64,000 nucleotides of DNA from Cristatella mucedo (GCA_009760855.2 WPIO01000142.1:808501-872500); one strand, 5' to 3'; counted from the first letter of the stretch, positions 24,905 through 35,919 are shown. Notes: generated from the letters alone by a model not told the origin. Translations and numbers: made by a program.

Positions 24905-24985
24905 ATGGCAGCAACAGTACGTGCTGTTGGAGCAGCCGCTGTCGATACCAGCGGTAGCAAAGAGCCCGGCACTGAAGAAGAGCAC
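24905..24985 (+). repeat. Terminal partial monomer 46 and array boundary
   Basis: The last copy keeps the anchor and the CGCTGTCGATACCAGCGGTA segment. Recognisable homology then stops at about 24,985, after GGCACTGAAG, and A-rich sequence follows. The break is sharp and does not fade out gradually. Confidence 0.85.
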
Positions 24986-25250
24986 ACTGGAAAAAATGGG
25001 CTACCAATAAAAAAGACCACAACAGCTAAGGAAAGGGTTGACACAGTGAGGAATGACTACAGTTTTAGGTTCAATTTAAAGATGTCATTTCAAGACACGG
25101 GTTATGTCATCCTGTCGTAAGTTCCAACGTTAGAGAGCACGACAACTGAAGGCACTGTCTTGAATGTCTTGAAATTAATAACGGGACCACCCAGGAGTTT
25201 TGTACGAGGAGTGACTACAGCACCGCAGAACATTAAAGGAGTCAGCATGA
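24986..25250. other. Non-satellite sequence just past the array edge
   Basis: No gene is visible. Two short similar segments, GGAATGACTACAG near 25,049 and GGAGTGACTACAG near 25,208, hint at another decayed repeat. Confidence 0.5.
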
Positions 25251-25365
25251 AGTGTCTTAACCAGCCCGGGCCGTTGCCGACTTTAAAACTGCTTTAGCAG
25301 ACAATCGAGCATCGCCCAGTTCCCCGGCCTCTCCCTGGCGATCCTAGGCAAAGCGGAGGCAATTA
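25251..25365 (+). repeat. Diverged edge repeat, copy 1
   Basis: This segment aligns with 25,861-25,975. Shared landmarks are GGGCCGTTGCCGA against GGGCCGCTGCCGA, CATCGCCCAG against CCTCGCCCAG, CCGGCCT against CTGGCCT, and CCTAGGC against GCTAGGC. The offset is about 605 bp. It may be a relative of the satellite with a different unit length. Confidence 0.6.
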
Positions 25366-25665
25366 TTGCGCAAAACATCAAACTCAATAAAGCGAGATGG
25401 AAAGGTGATCATGGGCAAAATCTTTCCGAAAGTCAACGTGAGCTGTCACAATGTGGGCTTGCACAAGTTCAGCATCCGGATGATATCGGACGGCCGGCTG
25501 AGTTTCAGTCAGCTAAGAATAGGCCCATCCCAAACTGCGAATGTTTTTTTAAGGCTGCCCACCGTTGGTTCAGCCATTATACCGATGCTGGGACGAAGTT
25601 CAGCAGAGAAGCTTCGTAGCTCGTACAGATAGGATGCAAAGAGGTTACGCCAAGAACTCGAGGCA

Positions 25666-25780
25666 ATGGCAGCTGCACAAAGAGCCGCGAAGGATCAGCG
25701 ACATGCGATCGTAGAACACGACACCGGATTAGCCGGCATTGATGCCAGCGGCTGTCTGCCTAAAGAACCTCATCCGACCT
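25666..25780 (+). repeat. Diverged satellite-like segment outside the array
   Basis: The stretch around TGCACAAAGAGCCGCGAAGG, then GATGCCAGCGG and AAAGAACCT, follows the order of the canonical monomer (GGCACAGAGATCCGTGAAGG, GATACCAGCGG, AGAAGACCT) with roughly similar spacing. An upstream GATGCAAAGAGGTTACGCC resembles GGCTACGAAGAGGCGACC. This looks like an old monomer left outside the homogenised array, but the alignment was made by eye. Confidence 0.45.
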
Positions 25781-25860
25781 ACAATGAGCTTCACCCATGC
25801 TCACCAAGTCCCCTCAGCCTCGGCGTGATGATGCCCGACATCGGTCGGGTCAATTACAAT

Positions 25861-25975
25861 GTGGTCAAGAGGCATGGGCCGCTGCCGATTCCTAATGCAC
25901 TGCAATCAAGCCTCGCCCAGATCCCTGGCCTGCCCCAGGACGCTAGGCGGTCCAGGTCAATTGCCGGTCCCGAAA
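25861..25975 (+). repeat. Diverged edge repeat, copy 2
   Basis: This is the partner of 25,251-25,365. A 107-codon open frame (25,666-25,989) crosses it. The frame is not shared with copy 1, so I do not call it a gene. Confidence 0.6.
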
Positions 25976-26340
25976 TCATCGCTCTCTAAGCAATGGAACA
26001 TGTCAGCCTGGCAGACAAGGTCCAAGCTTCATTATATAAAGTTCGACAGGCGACCCGGAAAGCTACATTTCAATAGTGTATCCGTTCAAGCCGGCAATGC
26101 AGGTTCAAGCGATTCCCAGTGGCAGACTGGGATACTCAGGCGGTCAAGAGCTCCGCCTTGGCAGCACTGGTGTAGGCTACAGTCGGGCAGAAAGCGAAAT
26201 GTTCGCCTGGCAATCAGGTGACTTCGGGAAGTGGTAAATGCAGCAGCACAGCCTACCTTTTTTGCTGGCATTGGCAGTACTGGGAAATCACAGGCTTCGG
26301 GCCAAGATCGATCCGAGTCAAGTGCGACCAACGTGGCTCA

Positions 26341-27465
26341 TCAATGCATTCAGATAATGTAACGTCCGGTCGAGGTTGCATGCCTTAGTGACTTGCTTGA
26401 GCGATTTCCTTCGGCTGGAGAGCTTGCTTTTCTGCCCCATCGGCTAACTAAAAAAAAGTCACACTTATTCACAGGGGCAAAGGTCATGCTCGTAACAAAT
26501 TGCCCCAGAGTGGTACGATAGGAATGATTTGGGATCCAGGAAGAAGAACAACCAAGGCGAGGGCACAATCAGGCATAAAGTACTAGGAATGACGCCGACG
26601 AGAACCAGGGTTGCATTATCTGAAACTCTTTAGACGTTGAAAATGAAGCGATGATAAGGGTAGACAGGGGAATTTCGGACAGTAATTCCGTGGCTCATGC
26701 ACTGCGGCCACATGCAGATACATCGAGCTTCCCTAGGCTGGATTGTGATCGCGTGATTTCTAGCACATTCGGCAGGTCACTTGGTCACTAGGTTTTCAGC
26801 AGATGGGCAGTAAGCTAGGGAAAATCAGCTAATGCAAGTGCAGTGAATGCAGATTCGAGCTCTATCTGGGATGCGTTTAAGACCGTGCTCATAAGTACCA
26901 AAATCAGGTTTCTGAATCACATCTTCATGACTTTAGAACGCCATTGGCAAGCGCCGAGCCTAGCTAGTGGGGGACCCGACAGTAGTCAACCACCTTTACT
27001 TGTATTCATCGGAGTGGGCTGAGTAATCCTATCTGAGGATCTGATCGTCGTCAAAACTTCATAAAGTACTTCGTCAAACATAAAGCACATTAAGTCAATG
27101 TGATCTCTATAAGGTCACTATACAATGCTTTGCATGATATTGAATAACTAATTGTTATAACAAACCAATACATCCTATTAAGTAAGGAATGCAATAGCCA
27201 AAGATCAACATACTACGGCAAGCATGCAAAAGCAAGCCAGGTACATACGCTGCTGGTTTGGTGGACCAGTGGTCAGCATTACTCAGGCAGTAATGTACTG
27301 GCAGGCAAAGCACACTAGAAAATAATGCACAACCAGTTAAAAAACAAAAGCAGAATTGTTAAGGGAAAAACCACCGTGGAACATGCTTCATGTCGGCTCT
27401 GTAACCAACTCGTTAGGCTCTGCAACAGTACCCTCAGCGCACCAGATATAAGCATAAGTAAACTT
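26341..27465. other. No gene or repeat recognised
   Basis: This is moderately AT-rich unique sequence with no long reading frame. I see no supported feature. Confidence 0.6.
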
Positions 27466-27700
27466 ATAACAATAATATTAATAATAATAATGCACTTGAT
27501 AAAGCGCCCTCAGAGAACTTAATCTCTTTCTGGGCGCCTTACATTTGCTGCAAAGCGAAATGCAATTGAATGGTAAGTAAAATCATGCTTGAAAAACAAA
27601 CAAAATGAATAATATGGTTAGGTGTGACATGCACAGGGTCAGCATGCAAATGTGATTAGTGGCAGCATGCACAGTGTCAGCATGCATAAGCACATCAAGG
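27466..27700 (-). mobile_element. GCATGC-type short retroposon, near full length
   Basis: Read on the minus strand, it starts with a run of short GCATGC-containing segments (CATGCTGACACTGTGCATGC, CTGCCACTAATCACA, GCATGCTGACCCTGTGCATG). It passes through a TTTCGC-rich middle, then AGAAAGAGATTAAGTTCTCT and GGGCGCTTTATCAAGTGCATT, and ends in an ATT tail. The same order occurs on the plus strand at 42,366-42,606, which shows a dispersed family. There is no coding capacity. A SINE or MITE-like nature is inferred from size, dispersal and the simple tail. Confidence 0.7.
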
Positions 27701-27871
27701 ACGAATCACAGGGACCCACTTAATGCTGTCCTAAATAGGTGTGTTTTTAATTTAGACTAATCGATTAACCACAATTAGTCGGCAGCATAGCAATGTAAGC
27801 AGATTGCTACCGTACTGGCTCTGAGAAATCAGTCCATTGCTCAAAATCGCACACTCACTATCTGGGCAGCA

Positions 27872-28020
27872 GAAAAATTATTAGCCGATTTAACGGCCTC
27901 TTTCGTAAAGCGATATAAGAGCATTGACAGGTATAACTATATGCTCTGGTAATTAAAGATCGCCAACTGCAGGATTAGAAGCGAAAAGCAACTTCGTCTT
28001 ACCTGGTGGGCTGTCCAGCA
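27872..28020 (-). mobile_element. tRNA-derived SINE fragment, copy 1 of a cluster
   Basis: It carries the family tail seen elsewhere (GGCCTCTTTCGTAAAGCGATA on the plus strand) and a decayed head ending CTTACCTGGTGGGCTG. The B box is too damaged to support on its own; the call rests on similarity to the two copies downstream. Confidence 0.5.
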
Positions 28021-28099
28021 GGTCACTATATTTACATTGTACTATTTCTGCAAAGTCATTGCATGCGGCATCAGGTCGCCTCGAGCATGGCAATCAGCA

Positions 28100-28240
28100 G
28101 TCGAATTTACGGCCTCTTTTTTATAGCGATACAAACGCCTTGACGGCTATCACAACCGCTTTTGTCTGCAGGTGTAGAATCCACGACCTACGGACCGAGG
28201 TCGTGAAGAGCAACCACCTCACCTAGTAGGCTATTCAGAA
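28100..28240 (-). mobile_element. tRNA-derived SINE, copy 2 of a cluster
   Basis: The plus strand shows GGCCTC with a T-run and TAGCGATAC (tail), GACGGCTATCACAACC (middle), then GTAGAATCCACGACCTACGG and GGTCGTGAAGAGCAACC (head). On the minus strand this gives a weakened B box followed by the usual TGGTGGG-type body. Confidence 0.6.
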
Positions 28241-28387
28241 GCAAGGATGTTGATACTGAACTATCTCTGCATAGTCAATGTTGGCAGTCGCTTCCGTCGT
28301 GATGCTTGCAAACACAGCATGGAGCGAGGCGTTTCGAGCGTGGCTGTCAACTCGACGACCCCACCCACTCCTTAGGACGACCAACTT

Positions 28388-28530
28388 GAGCTCTATTTAC
28401 AAGGACCGCATTGCTCTCTTTCGCCACCGCTTGCAGCGGTAATAAAGAATATCCCATTGCCGGATTCGAACAAACCACTTCGAGACTGAGATCGTGAAAT
28501 GTAACCACCTTACCTAGTGTTTGCACTCTG
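28388..28530 (-). mobile_element. tRNA-derived SINE, copy 3 of a cluster
   Basis: It contains CCACCGCTTGCAGCGGTAAT, then GCCGGATTCGAACAAACC (complement of a B box), then GAGATCGTGAAATGTAACC and CACCTTACCTAGTG. The last part is the complement of an A-box-like CACTAGGTAAGGTGG. Confidence 0.65.
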
Positions 28531-29143
28531 CATGCAAATTTTTTCCGGTTGCCGAAGCATGAAGGAAGCCGGCAGGTTGCTGATCGTGGTAGTACTAGCC
28601 GATGCTGATGGTCGCATCCTTCCTTGTTGTAAGCCACACGTGAGCACTCCCTGGCCTTTAACGTGTTGCCTCTTATGACGTTTGCTGCTTTTGCACATCG
28701 AGCGCAAGATACTGCAAGTAGTTTGATGCAGCTTGTCGTGAGTCCGAGCCCAAGAGCCAGCGACCAAGAGTGCTCACTCATTGGCTCGGTTACCTACTTG
28801 CGTTTCAAGTTCTGTATGTGCATGCCAAAGCTGCAGAGCATGCATCCACAGCAGAATGAGCAACAGGCAGCTTGCTTGCGGCCAAGAGCAAGTCCTCGCT
28901 GCCAAGCAGTGCGATTCCGACGAGTAGACCGTTCAGACATGAAAGCCGAGAATAAACTCGGGGCAAGCGCACAGTGTGAACTAACGAGACGTATTTAGCT
29001 CGAATCGTGCTGATGCTAGCAGCAAGGGTGAGCCGGCCTGGCTGCCACCCTAATTATGAGGACGGCGAAATACATCATCAGGGTACAGCATGGGTGCTGC
29101 AGTGTTAAAGGATGCTACGGGTATGATTTTGGAACGCAGGAAG

Positions 29144-29165
29144 AAGCCCCTTTGGGGGCTTTTTA
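29144..29165 (+). other. Hairpin with T-run
   Basis: AAGCCCC, a loop of TTTG and GGGGCTT form a 7-bp perfect stem followed by TTTT. It looks like a bacterial terminator, but nothing else in the window is bacterial. I note it only as a structure. Confidence 0.4.
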
Positions 29166-29494
29166 TGGCAATGGAAAGTTACGTCTCTGAATATTTCAAG
29201 GCCAGAGTGGTCTTCAAAGTGCGTAGAGAAAGATTGAACAATTTGAGAGTGCTATAACAAATGTATTGATATTATTATCAATTGGTGCATCCCATGAGCT
29301 CCAATATGCAGTCAATCAATTCTCATATTTTGCAAATGGCACTAACGGTAGAACATCCCAATTAACTAGCCAGCTCTTCAGACACCAAACATAGCTTTAA
29401 GGACGGGGGTCACGTGGGTTTCAATGACAGCAGAGGATCGAACAATTTTGTGGGTGCTAGTCCGTAGTTCCTTTATTATTAATAAATAAAAAAA

Positions 29495-29665
29495 TCCTAG
29501 CTGCTTAAACAGCCTCTTTTTGCATAGCGACAGAAGAGCCTTTGTGGCTATCACACTGCAAGCAGTGGCGATAAATGATCGCCCACCACAGGAATCGAAC
29601 CCACGACCTCGGGACCGAGGTCGTAAAAGAAACCGCCTTAGCCAGTGTGCCATCACGGCTCACGT
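29495..29665 (-). mobile_element. tRNA-derived SINE, best-preserved copy
   Basis: On the minus strand it reads TGGCACACTGGCTAAGGCGG (A-box region), GACCTCGGTCCCGAGGTCGT, GGGTTCGATTCCTG (B box) and TGGTGGGCGATC. It then gives GCCACTGCTTGCAGTGTGATAG and CTCTTCTGTCGCTATGCAAA, and ends AGAGGCTGTTTAAGCAGC before an A/T-rich tail. The A and B boxes are about 50 bp apart. There is no matching acceptor stem, so it is a SINE and not a tRNA gene. Length is about 165 bp. Confidence 0.8.
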
Positions 29666-29669
29666 GGAG

Positions 29670-32600
29670 TAGCGTCTTTCCGGTTGAGCCGGCATCTGGC
29701 TCTCATAAACTCAAGCTCCTTAATGTGCTTAATCCAGTTCCGATCAAGCAGGTAGACCTGCACCATGTTAGTTTCATAAACGTCAGAGTGTTTGTGTGCT
29801 GTCTACATGTGATCACAAATCGTGGCTTACACACTACGGAAATCAGCCGGCGACAATAGCATTCAATTCGCTCTCCTAGAGAAACTATGATGGAAAAAAC
29901 TAAGGAATGAGACTAAAACCTTCATAAGCTTATTCTATGGCTCATTAGCCTTGAAAGGGACATTAGCTTACTTAAAAGTAGATCTCCACAACATCATCGG
30001 GATACAATTTATTAGTGTGTGCACATAGTGGCCCTATAGAAACAAACCCAAAACGGTATATTCTTTAAAGACAAAAATCAATTAATATAGACCCAAAATA
30101 AGCATTGTCAACTTAGTGAAATAACTGAGGCCCACATGCACGATATGGGTAACTGTAGCCTTGCCATATCAAATAGTAAATGTCTCAAAACCAACTTAGC
30201 AAGCATCCTGCGTGCCCTCTGAGCAACAGCACTGATGTACTGCGAGCGTTTACAAAGTATGTCCCCTGAAGCCAAACACGGTTGCAACTACAAGGTATCA
30301 AAGTTAACTATACCCCGACTCCACCAGCTTATGGAAACCGTGGGCAGATTAACTTGGAGCAAATCATTGTTACTCATCACGATGCACAAGCGGTGAGTTC
30401 ACTGTAACTAGAGTACCAAATGTGTCAACCAGTGCACGACACAGTAGAGATAAACAGCAATGGCAAACAACAGCTGTAGCTACTTTTAAGATAACCTGTA
30501 GAATTTATCGAGAGCCCCGTAACCTAATGATTTTCAATATTATGTAAAACATATAGCAAAATCGCAAGCAGCATCAAGGGGCCAAAATCCACACACAACG
30601 CTTAAAAATAGACGCACCTCAGATCCAATTTAACTGGTGAAGTCATAATAGCTTGATTACTCGTGGTGGCTTCGCCGAGCAGCAGTTTTCCAAAGCCGAC
30701 CAAGGCTCGTTGACGCCGAGTATTAAGACGCACACCATGAGACTCCAACTTCCCGGAGACGGTCGCGACCACAGCTTAAGCTGACTACTTGCTCGCTACG
30801 GTACCAGGTTCTTTGTCGATTCAGTAAACTCAAGCCTCTTGCATAATAAATGATGATCGTTCTGTCCTCGCATACGGCTTTCCTTAGCAATCGTCGGTCG
30901 GAGATCTTTTCGCTGAGGTAATATTTCACTAGCGCCACGGAAAGATGCCAACTAAGCGACGCCTAAATTCAAACACTGAGGCCTACCCGAGGTGAGAATC
31001 AAATATGGCTCCCTGTTAGTCGCGGATGGGTACGTGACTTGGTGACTGGGAGACAATCCCTGATTTCGCGCACATCTGGTTGTCTGATCTTGTTGATATT
31101 TGACAAGTAAGCAGCATCAGTATCGCCTAGTGCCGCCATCAGAGCGAAAACGGCGACATCACAGCAACAGAATTGACCCAGATCCAAATTTTACATGACA
31201 CACAGAGCCAAGTCTCCGCCACGCGGAAGCCTACAGTCAATCCAGACAAATTTGTGCCATTATAATAGTGCCTATGGAAAAACAATTATGGCCGAAGATT
31301 GGTTTCCAGCCTTGTGACCCATCGACACAGACGTCCTGCTTCGAGGTCTGGGTAGTCGAGTAACTTGCTTACGTTGCAAATTTCGGATGTGCCTTGATGC
31401 TTAAAATATAAAAAACCAGGTAACAACATAGAGTGTGGATAATTGCACTGACGTAAACGATTTAAGCTCTAGCGGAAGTTTGCGCAGGTAACCTCTTCGA
31501 TCCAGTCTATTTTTTCTCAGCGCCTGTCGACCTCGACGAAGACGTAGGGGTAGGTCCGCTCTGATCGGCGTTTCTTCGCAACGGTTCGACACTGCCTTGC
31601 TAGCTCCACCGTGTGACCTTTAAAGCGAATTGGAATGTTTTAAATTTGAGATAACCACTCTCGCCAGCGCCCTTGCTGTGTTTTGATTGGGAGTGCAGTC
31701 CTACAGTAGCCGGCATCTTAGACGGCCATCTGTAGTGGAGAAAGTATGCTTAGCCGTCGACTTAGCGTGGCACTGCTTCTACCGCGATTGATTCGCCGCT
31801 AGACGTATCAATCGAAGTGAAATCAAGCCTTGGCTAATTATAGATTGATCGACATCATAGAAATATCGCCATTCAGAATCTACGCATATGTTGGAGGGAA
31901 TCTCATTTCCAGCGTCGTGTGAGGCAGAACCATTGAGCAACCCATTAACATGCATGTTACACGAAAAGTGTTATTATTGTGGCCTACTTTCACGTTAGCC
32001 TGCGAGCAGATCTACCAGCTGTTTGATTCGACTGCGGAAGATAAACCTACGTTGGCGATTAGAGGCATTAGCTCACGCATGTGCTCAAACCTTTGTTTGC
32101 TTTAAACGATCCACTTTATAGTAGCCAACCGGTGACCTTGGTCGTTTATCGAGGCCTCTAACCAAGCTCAGATTCTTTGGAGGACGTTGCTCGGCACTTT
32201 CTAGTCACACATTAGGCTAGAGCGTGAGCTTTAGCCTAGATTCCGTTGCCTGGTGGCATCATGAAATTCACATTCTCGGTGCCATTGAGCCTGGACTTTG
32301 GTTCACGTCCTTCTCATGAGGTATGCTTCATGTAAGTGAATTGCTGTTTGTATCCCAATGCTTGCTAAAAAAAACTTTTGCATGCTGTTATCACTTTGGC
32401 CTAGGTCAAGGGTTTTGTCTCACCTCCCGCCAATGAGTTCTAGGCAAATTACCCACTTCTTGGAACCCATCAGTAATTCTCGACTGTGGTTGTCCATGTC
32501 GGCACATGCACTGAAATTTTTAGGCTTTTGTATTGAAACCGAAAGCAGACTAAGCATGCATGGCCAGTCCCTCAAGAATAACCACTTTGGCATTCAGAAT

Positions 32601-33440
32601 TGAACGAGCTGCCCTAAATAGATACTTTCAAGTTAAATGAGATTAAAATTAAAGAAATTCAGACGTTGCATAGTCCGCACCTTTTAGCCAGCATGCCACT
32701 TTATTTGCTTTAGTGTGCTGGCCTACTACAGTGTGCATATTGCAAGGCAGTTGTCATGCTTTTTATAACCAAAGTGCAATACCTGCAAGTGTTTAGGATG
32801 CTTTCTTACTGTGGCCATTGCTATATCGGGTGCTGCTGACCGGCTTTCTTATGAATAGCTCGCCCTGGCGCAATGTCGATGACGAGTGTCTGCTACTGTT
32901 GGCCGTGTGAATATACTTATTACAAATGTAGTACTTTGGCTTCCGGTGGCTGTTTGCCGAGCTTGGGGCTCTCTCCTCCTCATACGACATGGACGTGATC
33001 CAGGAAGCTGCAAGTTCGTGGTGCGATTCTTTCTTGTGCATATTGGGCATACTGCCATACTCTTTTCTTGTAGATTTTCTTCCTCAGCAGTTATTCGTCG
33101 ACAGTAAAATGAAATTGCTTCACATCCGAGACCGGTAAACCAGCTGCTCTTAAGTTAATGTATGATATGTGACTTATTTTTTCTCTGGGGCTTAATGGGG
33201 TGGACATGCAAGAACGGCAGTGGTGCTTTCATGTTCACAGCTATAGAAGGCCTAATCAATCTGAACTGCTTTGAAATCCTCATGAAAACTGATATTTAAA
33301 GAGTATCAACAAGTACATGACGCCTTAAACTCGGAACCGATCCAAATATAGACTGGTCTAGCACAAAGGCATGCAGCTGGACACCTGCTATTGCTCTGAT
33401 AATAGCTACCAATAGAGATTATATGTACACGTATATATAT
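29670..33440. other. Long non-coding stretch without clear features
   Basis: It is AT-leaning with only short, unconvincing reading frames. I see no splice-bounded exon, tRNA, SINE or tandem repeat that I can support. Confidence 0.55.
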
Positions 33441-33442
33441 AC

Positions 33443-33500
33443 GTGTGTGTGTGTGTGTGTCTGTGTGTGTGTGTCTGTGTGTGTGTGTCTGTGGCTGTGT
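33443..33500 (+). repeat. (GT)n microsatellite, interrupted
   Basis: GT repeats are broken at regular points by CT, just after a short TATATATACG stretch. Reading frames rich in His-Thr on the minus strand here come only from the repeat. Confidence 0.95.
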
Positions 33501-33595
33501 ATACGTATGTATCTGTCTATAACAAAGATAAACATCATTGAATCGTACCAGTAAAATCTGCAATCTGTAGACTGGAATCGGCTGTGTATGCCTGG

Positions 33596-33665
33596 GTCAT
33601 AGCCCGTTGGTAACATGCTCGACTACATCACGGTGCAGGCCCCCCGGCTTGGTCCATCGACCCCG
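33596..33665 (+). other. Possible tRNA-related fragment
   Basis: TAGCCCGTTGGTAACATGCTC resembles the D-arm and A box of a tRNA. The downstream GGCTTGGTCC is a poor B box, and no acceptor stem closes. It could be a relic of a further tRNA-derived SINE. Confidence 0.25.
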
Positions 33666-33699
33666 AAGCAGGCTGTGCCTGATTGGTAGCAGAAAGCAT

Positions 33700-35845
33700 T
33701 GTGTATGTGTGCTTGGGAGAGGGTCAGTAGCCTATTTTCGGCACCACTTAATCGTTCTTACAGTGCTCTTGTCAAGGGGCCACCAGCAGCACTGCCAGCT
33801 TTTCTGAACCAATCGTTTGTCACCCCTATAGGTGGCTGTCCCAATCAGTTCATGAGCTTTTTGATAATAGTAGGAATGTTTTTTCTAGAGCATGCAGGCA
33901 GACCATGCATGACCTGAAGCAGTGCAGCATGGCAGCAGCCGTTGTCTCGCAGCTGTCCAGCAAATACAGACGACCAACCCGAACCAGGAGGTTGCATGTA
34001 ACAAGGGTTAACCTTACGAAAATCGGTAAGTCTCGATCGCTCTATCGAAAGGACAACCACCCTGCACTGGGCAATGGTTCTTTAGCGATTGCTGTGTATT
34101 TGGGGCACCGCTGACCAGCTGGCTTAAGGCCGATTTCAGCCTCTACTTTTAATTAGGTCGTATAGGACAGCAGTTTAGTCAGCCATGTCCATCTACTCAC
34201 AGATTTTGCTAGAGAAGCTTTCACTGTCTTTGCTCTATGCGGTGCAACTCGCTGGCACATATTATATACGACCAGTATCTCTCATGCTGCTGACTGCAAC
34301 GAATCAACTCCAATCGTCACAGTACTGCTACTTTGCTACCTTTCCCAATGGTTCTGAGTCAGGCGACTGACTTTTGCTGCTTCATGTCAGTGATACCATA
34401 AGACTTAAGGAGTTCTTTAGGAAACTGTGAATCAAAATACGTTGGTAGTCTTTGTGACTTTGCAAAGTTGGTGACCGCGATGCCGGCGTCCGTTTAATTG
34501 TGGCCGGTGAATAAGGCAATCTGATTGAGCAAATAGGCAAATTGGGCATCGCCCTACTGTCAGCCATGCTCAGATGTTGCCTCGAATAGACCTCGAAGGT
34601 CTGGCTAGCACAGCTAAGCAGGTAGGCTCGCCGAGATGCTGCCACTAGCCATGCAAAGCCTGCCGTGTTAGGCATCTTTGCGATTAATCTATCTGCCGAC
34701 CTTTCAACTGCAGCTAGCATACCTACCAGCAGGTGACATGCATGGGTAGGCCTCCTAATCATCTGTTTGGCTAGGAGTGAAGCCATCACAGCAGCCGAGT
34801 CCAACTCGTGCCCTAATTGACGAAGTGGTGCCTGCCTGTTGCAGCCTTGAGAAGCCTGGTTTTATCTGTCGAGTTCCTCCCGGCCGAGCGACCCTTTTTG
34901 GTTTGTGCATCGCCAAAACAGAGAGGTGGTCCATCAGACCGATTAGCCTGACAGTGGCTCTACTTCTTGGCCTAGAACGACGGATGAAGACCTGGGCATA
35001 ACGACCTCCGTCAGCCGAGAGCAAACGACTAATCCTAGGAATCGTCATGGTCTCGCCTTCCTCCTTGGACGTCATGTCGGATGATGACTTGATCGGTAAG
35101 ACAATCGATATATGACCCTTTTGTGAGAGTCCTTGAAGCCACTTTTGATGGATATGTGTGGTTGGTGTTGTTGCAAAATCTGTTCTTTCTACATTTAGGC
35201 ATTCAGTGACAGGTGATTTAGTAAGATTTTACACAGCATGTACTGCATTGATCTGAACTAGGTCTCTTTGTTAGTGTGTTTGGGCTGCTAGAATTAGCTG
35301 TGGTGGCAACAAGATGGAACAGTTGGACTGGTGGCAGCTATTTATCTAGGCCGAGGTTTTTTACATGTGACTGGAGTGGTTGACAGCGGTTGGTGTTTTA
35401 TGCATGGCTAAGGCACGTATAGCCACGAGATGCACCTCTCCTTGTTCTGCCGTCACTTTTCTGTGAAGGGTTTTTAAAGAAGAAGCCTCCCTTCTTCTTT
35501 GACCCCTTGGTTTTGAGCATTTAGCCTATGTCCATTCATCTGCTTAATCATCTACCTATTCCTATTTTTCCACGGTACTCCAAAGTTTACATAGGAGATG
35601 TCGGTTTCAAGTCCGATGGCTCTCACATAAGTAGTGATACTCGAATACCAAAAGCAATGTTTATCATGCAGTGCTAGTGCTATAGATTCTGGCTGCTCTG
35701 CTCACGGTAACAGCATCGGCAGTGCCTGTAAGCAGCCTGCAAAGGTGAGGGAATAGCTAAAGTTGGAAAACTAACGTGCTGGAGGGCATAAAAACAAGAG
35801 GTCCATCAGAGTTTTCATCGATTAACTTGGATATGATGCAACTGG

Positions 35846-35850
<5 letters not shown>
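33700..35850. other. Non-coding stretch
   Basis: Several short frames occur on both strands, none with recognisable domains. One perfect hairpin lies at 35,476-35,500 and is listed separately. Confidence 0.5.
35476..35500. repeat. Short inverted repeat
   Basis: AAAGAAGAAG and CTTCTTCTTT form a perfect 10-bp stem around a CCTCC loop. The role is unknown. Confidence 0.6.

Positions 35851-35918
<68 letters not shown>
35851..35918 (+). repeat. (GA)n microsatellite, 68 bp
   Basis: This is an uninterrupted GA run. The Arg-Glu or Ser-Leu runs in nearby frames are its translation. Confidence 0.98.

Positions 35919-35919
<1 letters not shown>

Larger units (their letters stand above)
1..24985 (+). 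repeat. Satellite array, 550-bp monomer, 46 copies
   Basis: One monomer of about 550 bp repeats head to tail without interruption and runs off the left edge. Using the motif CTCAACGATGGCAGC as anchor (the A of its ATG, or the equivalent base), copies 1-46 fall at 398, 947, 1496, 2046, 2595, 3145, 3695, 4227, 4777, 5326, 5876, 6426, 6958, 7508, 8059, 8609, 9162, 9712, 10264, 10611, 11161, 11710, 12260, 12810, 13359, 13909, 14458, 15008, 15558, 16107, 16656, 17207, 17756, 18309, 18858, 19409, 19958, 20507, 21056, 21606, 22156, 22705, 23254, 23803, 24354 and 24905. Nearly all spacings are 549-553 bp; the exceptions are two of 532 and one of 347. A HindIII site (AAGCTT) sits in most copies. Reading frames open and close between copies, so I treat this as non-coding satellite DNA. 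The family is not one I recognise, and no chromosomal location is implied. Confidence 0.97.

Noticed and set aside
1-24985. CENP-B box in the satellite
   Set aside because: I compared candidate TTCG and CCCG sites with the core TTCG-4N-A-2N-CGGG in both orientations. The nearest sites (TTCGCTGAGG and CCCGTGAATGG) fail at required bases.
1-24985. Hammerhead ribozyme encoded in the satellite, as known in some animal satellites
   Set aside because: The monomer has a CGAAAC but no CTGATGA core at a suitable distance. CTGATGA occurrences near 36,336 and 39,008 lack the paired GAAA segment.
25366-26221. Three consecutive plus-strand frames after the array as one gene
   Set aside because: They fall in diverged tandem repeats, differ between repeat copies and show no splice logic.
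29144-29165. Rho-independent terminator
   Set aside because: The hairpin and T-run fit by shape only. The context is eukaryotic and no gene ends there.
29575-29665. Functional tRNA gene on the minus strand
   Set aside because: Good A and B boxes are present, but there is no closing acceptor stem, and related copies with a shared downstream body mark it as a SINE.
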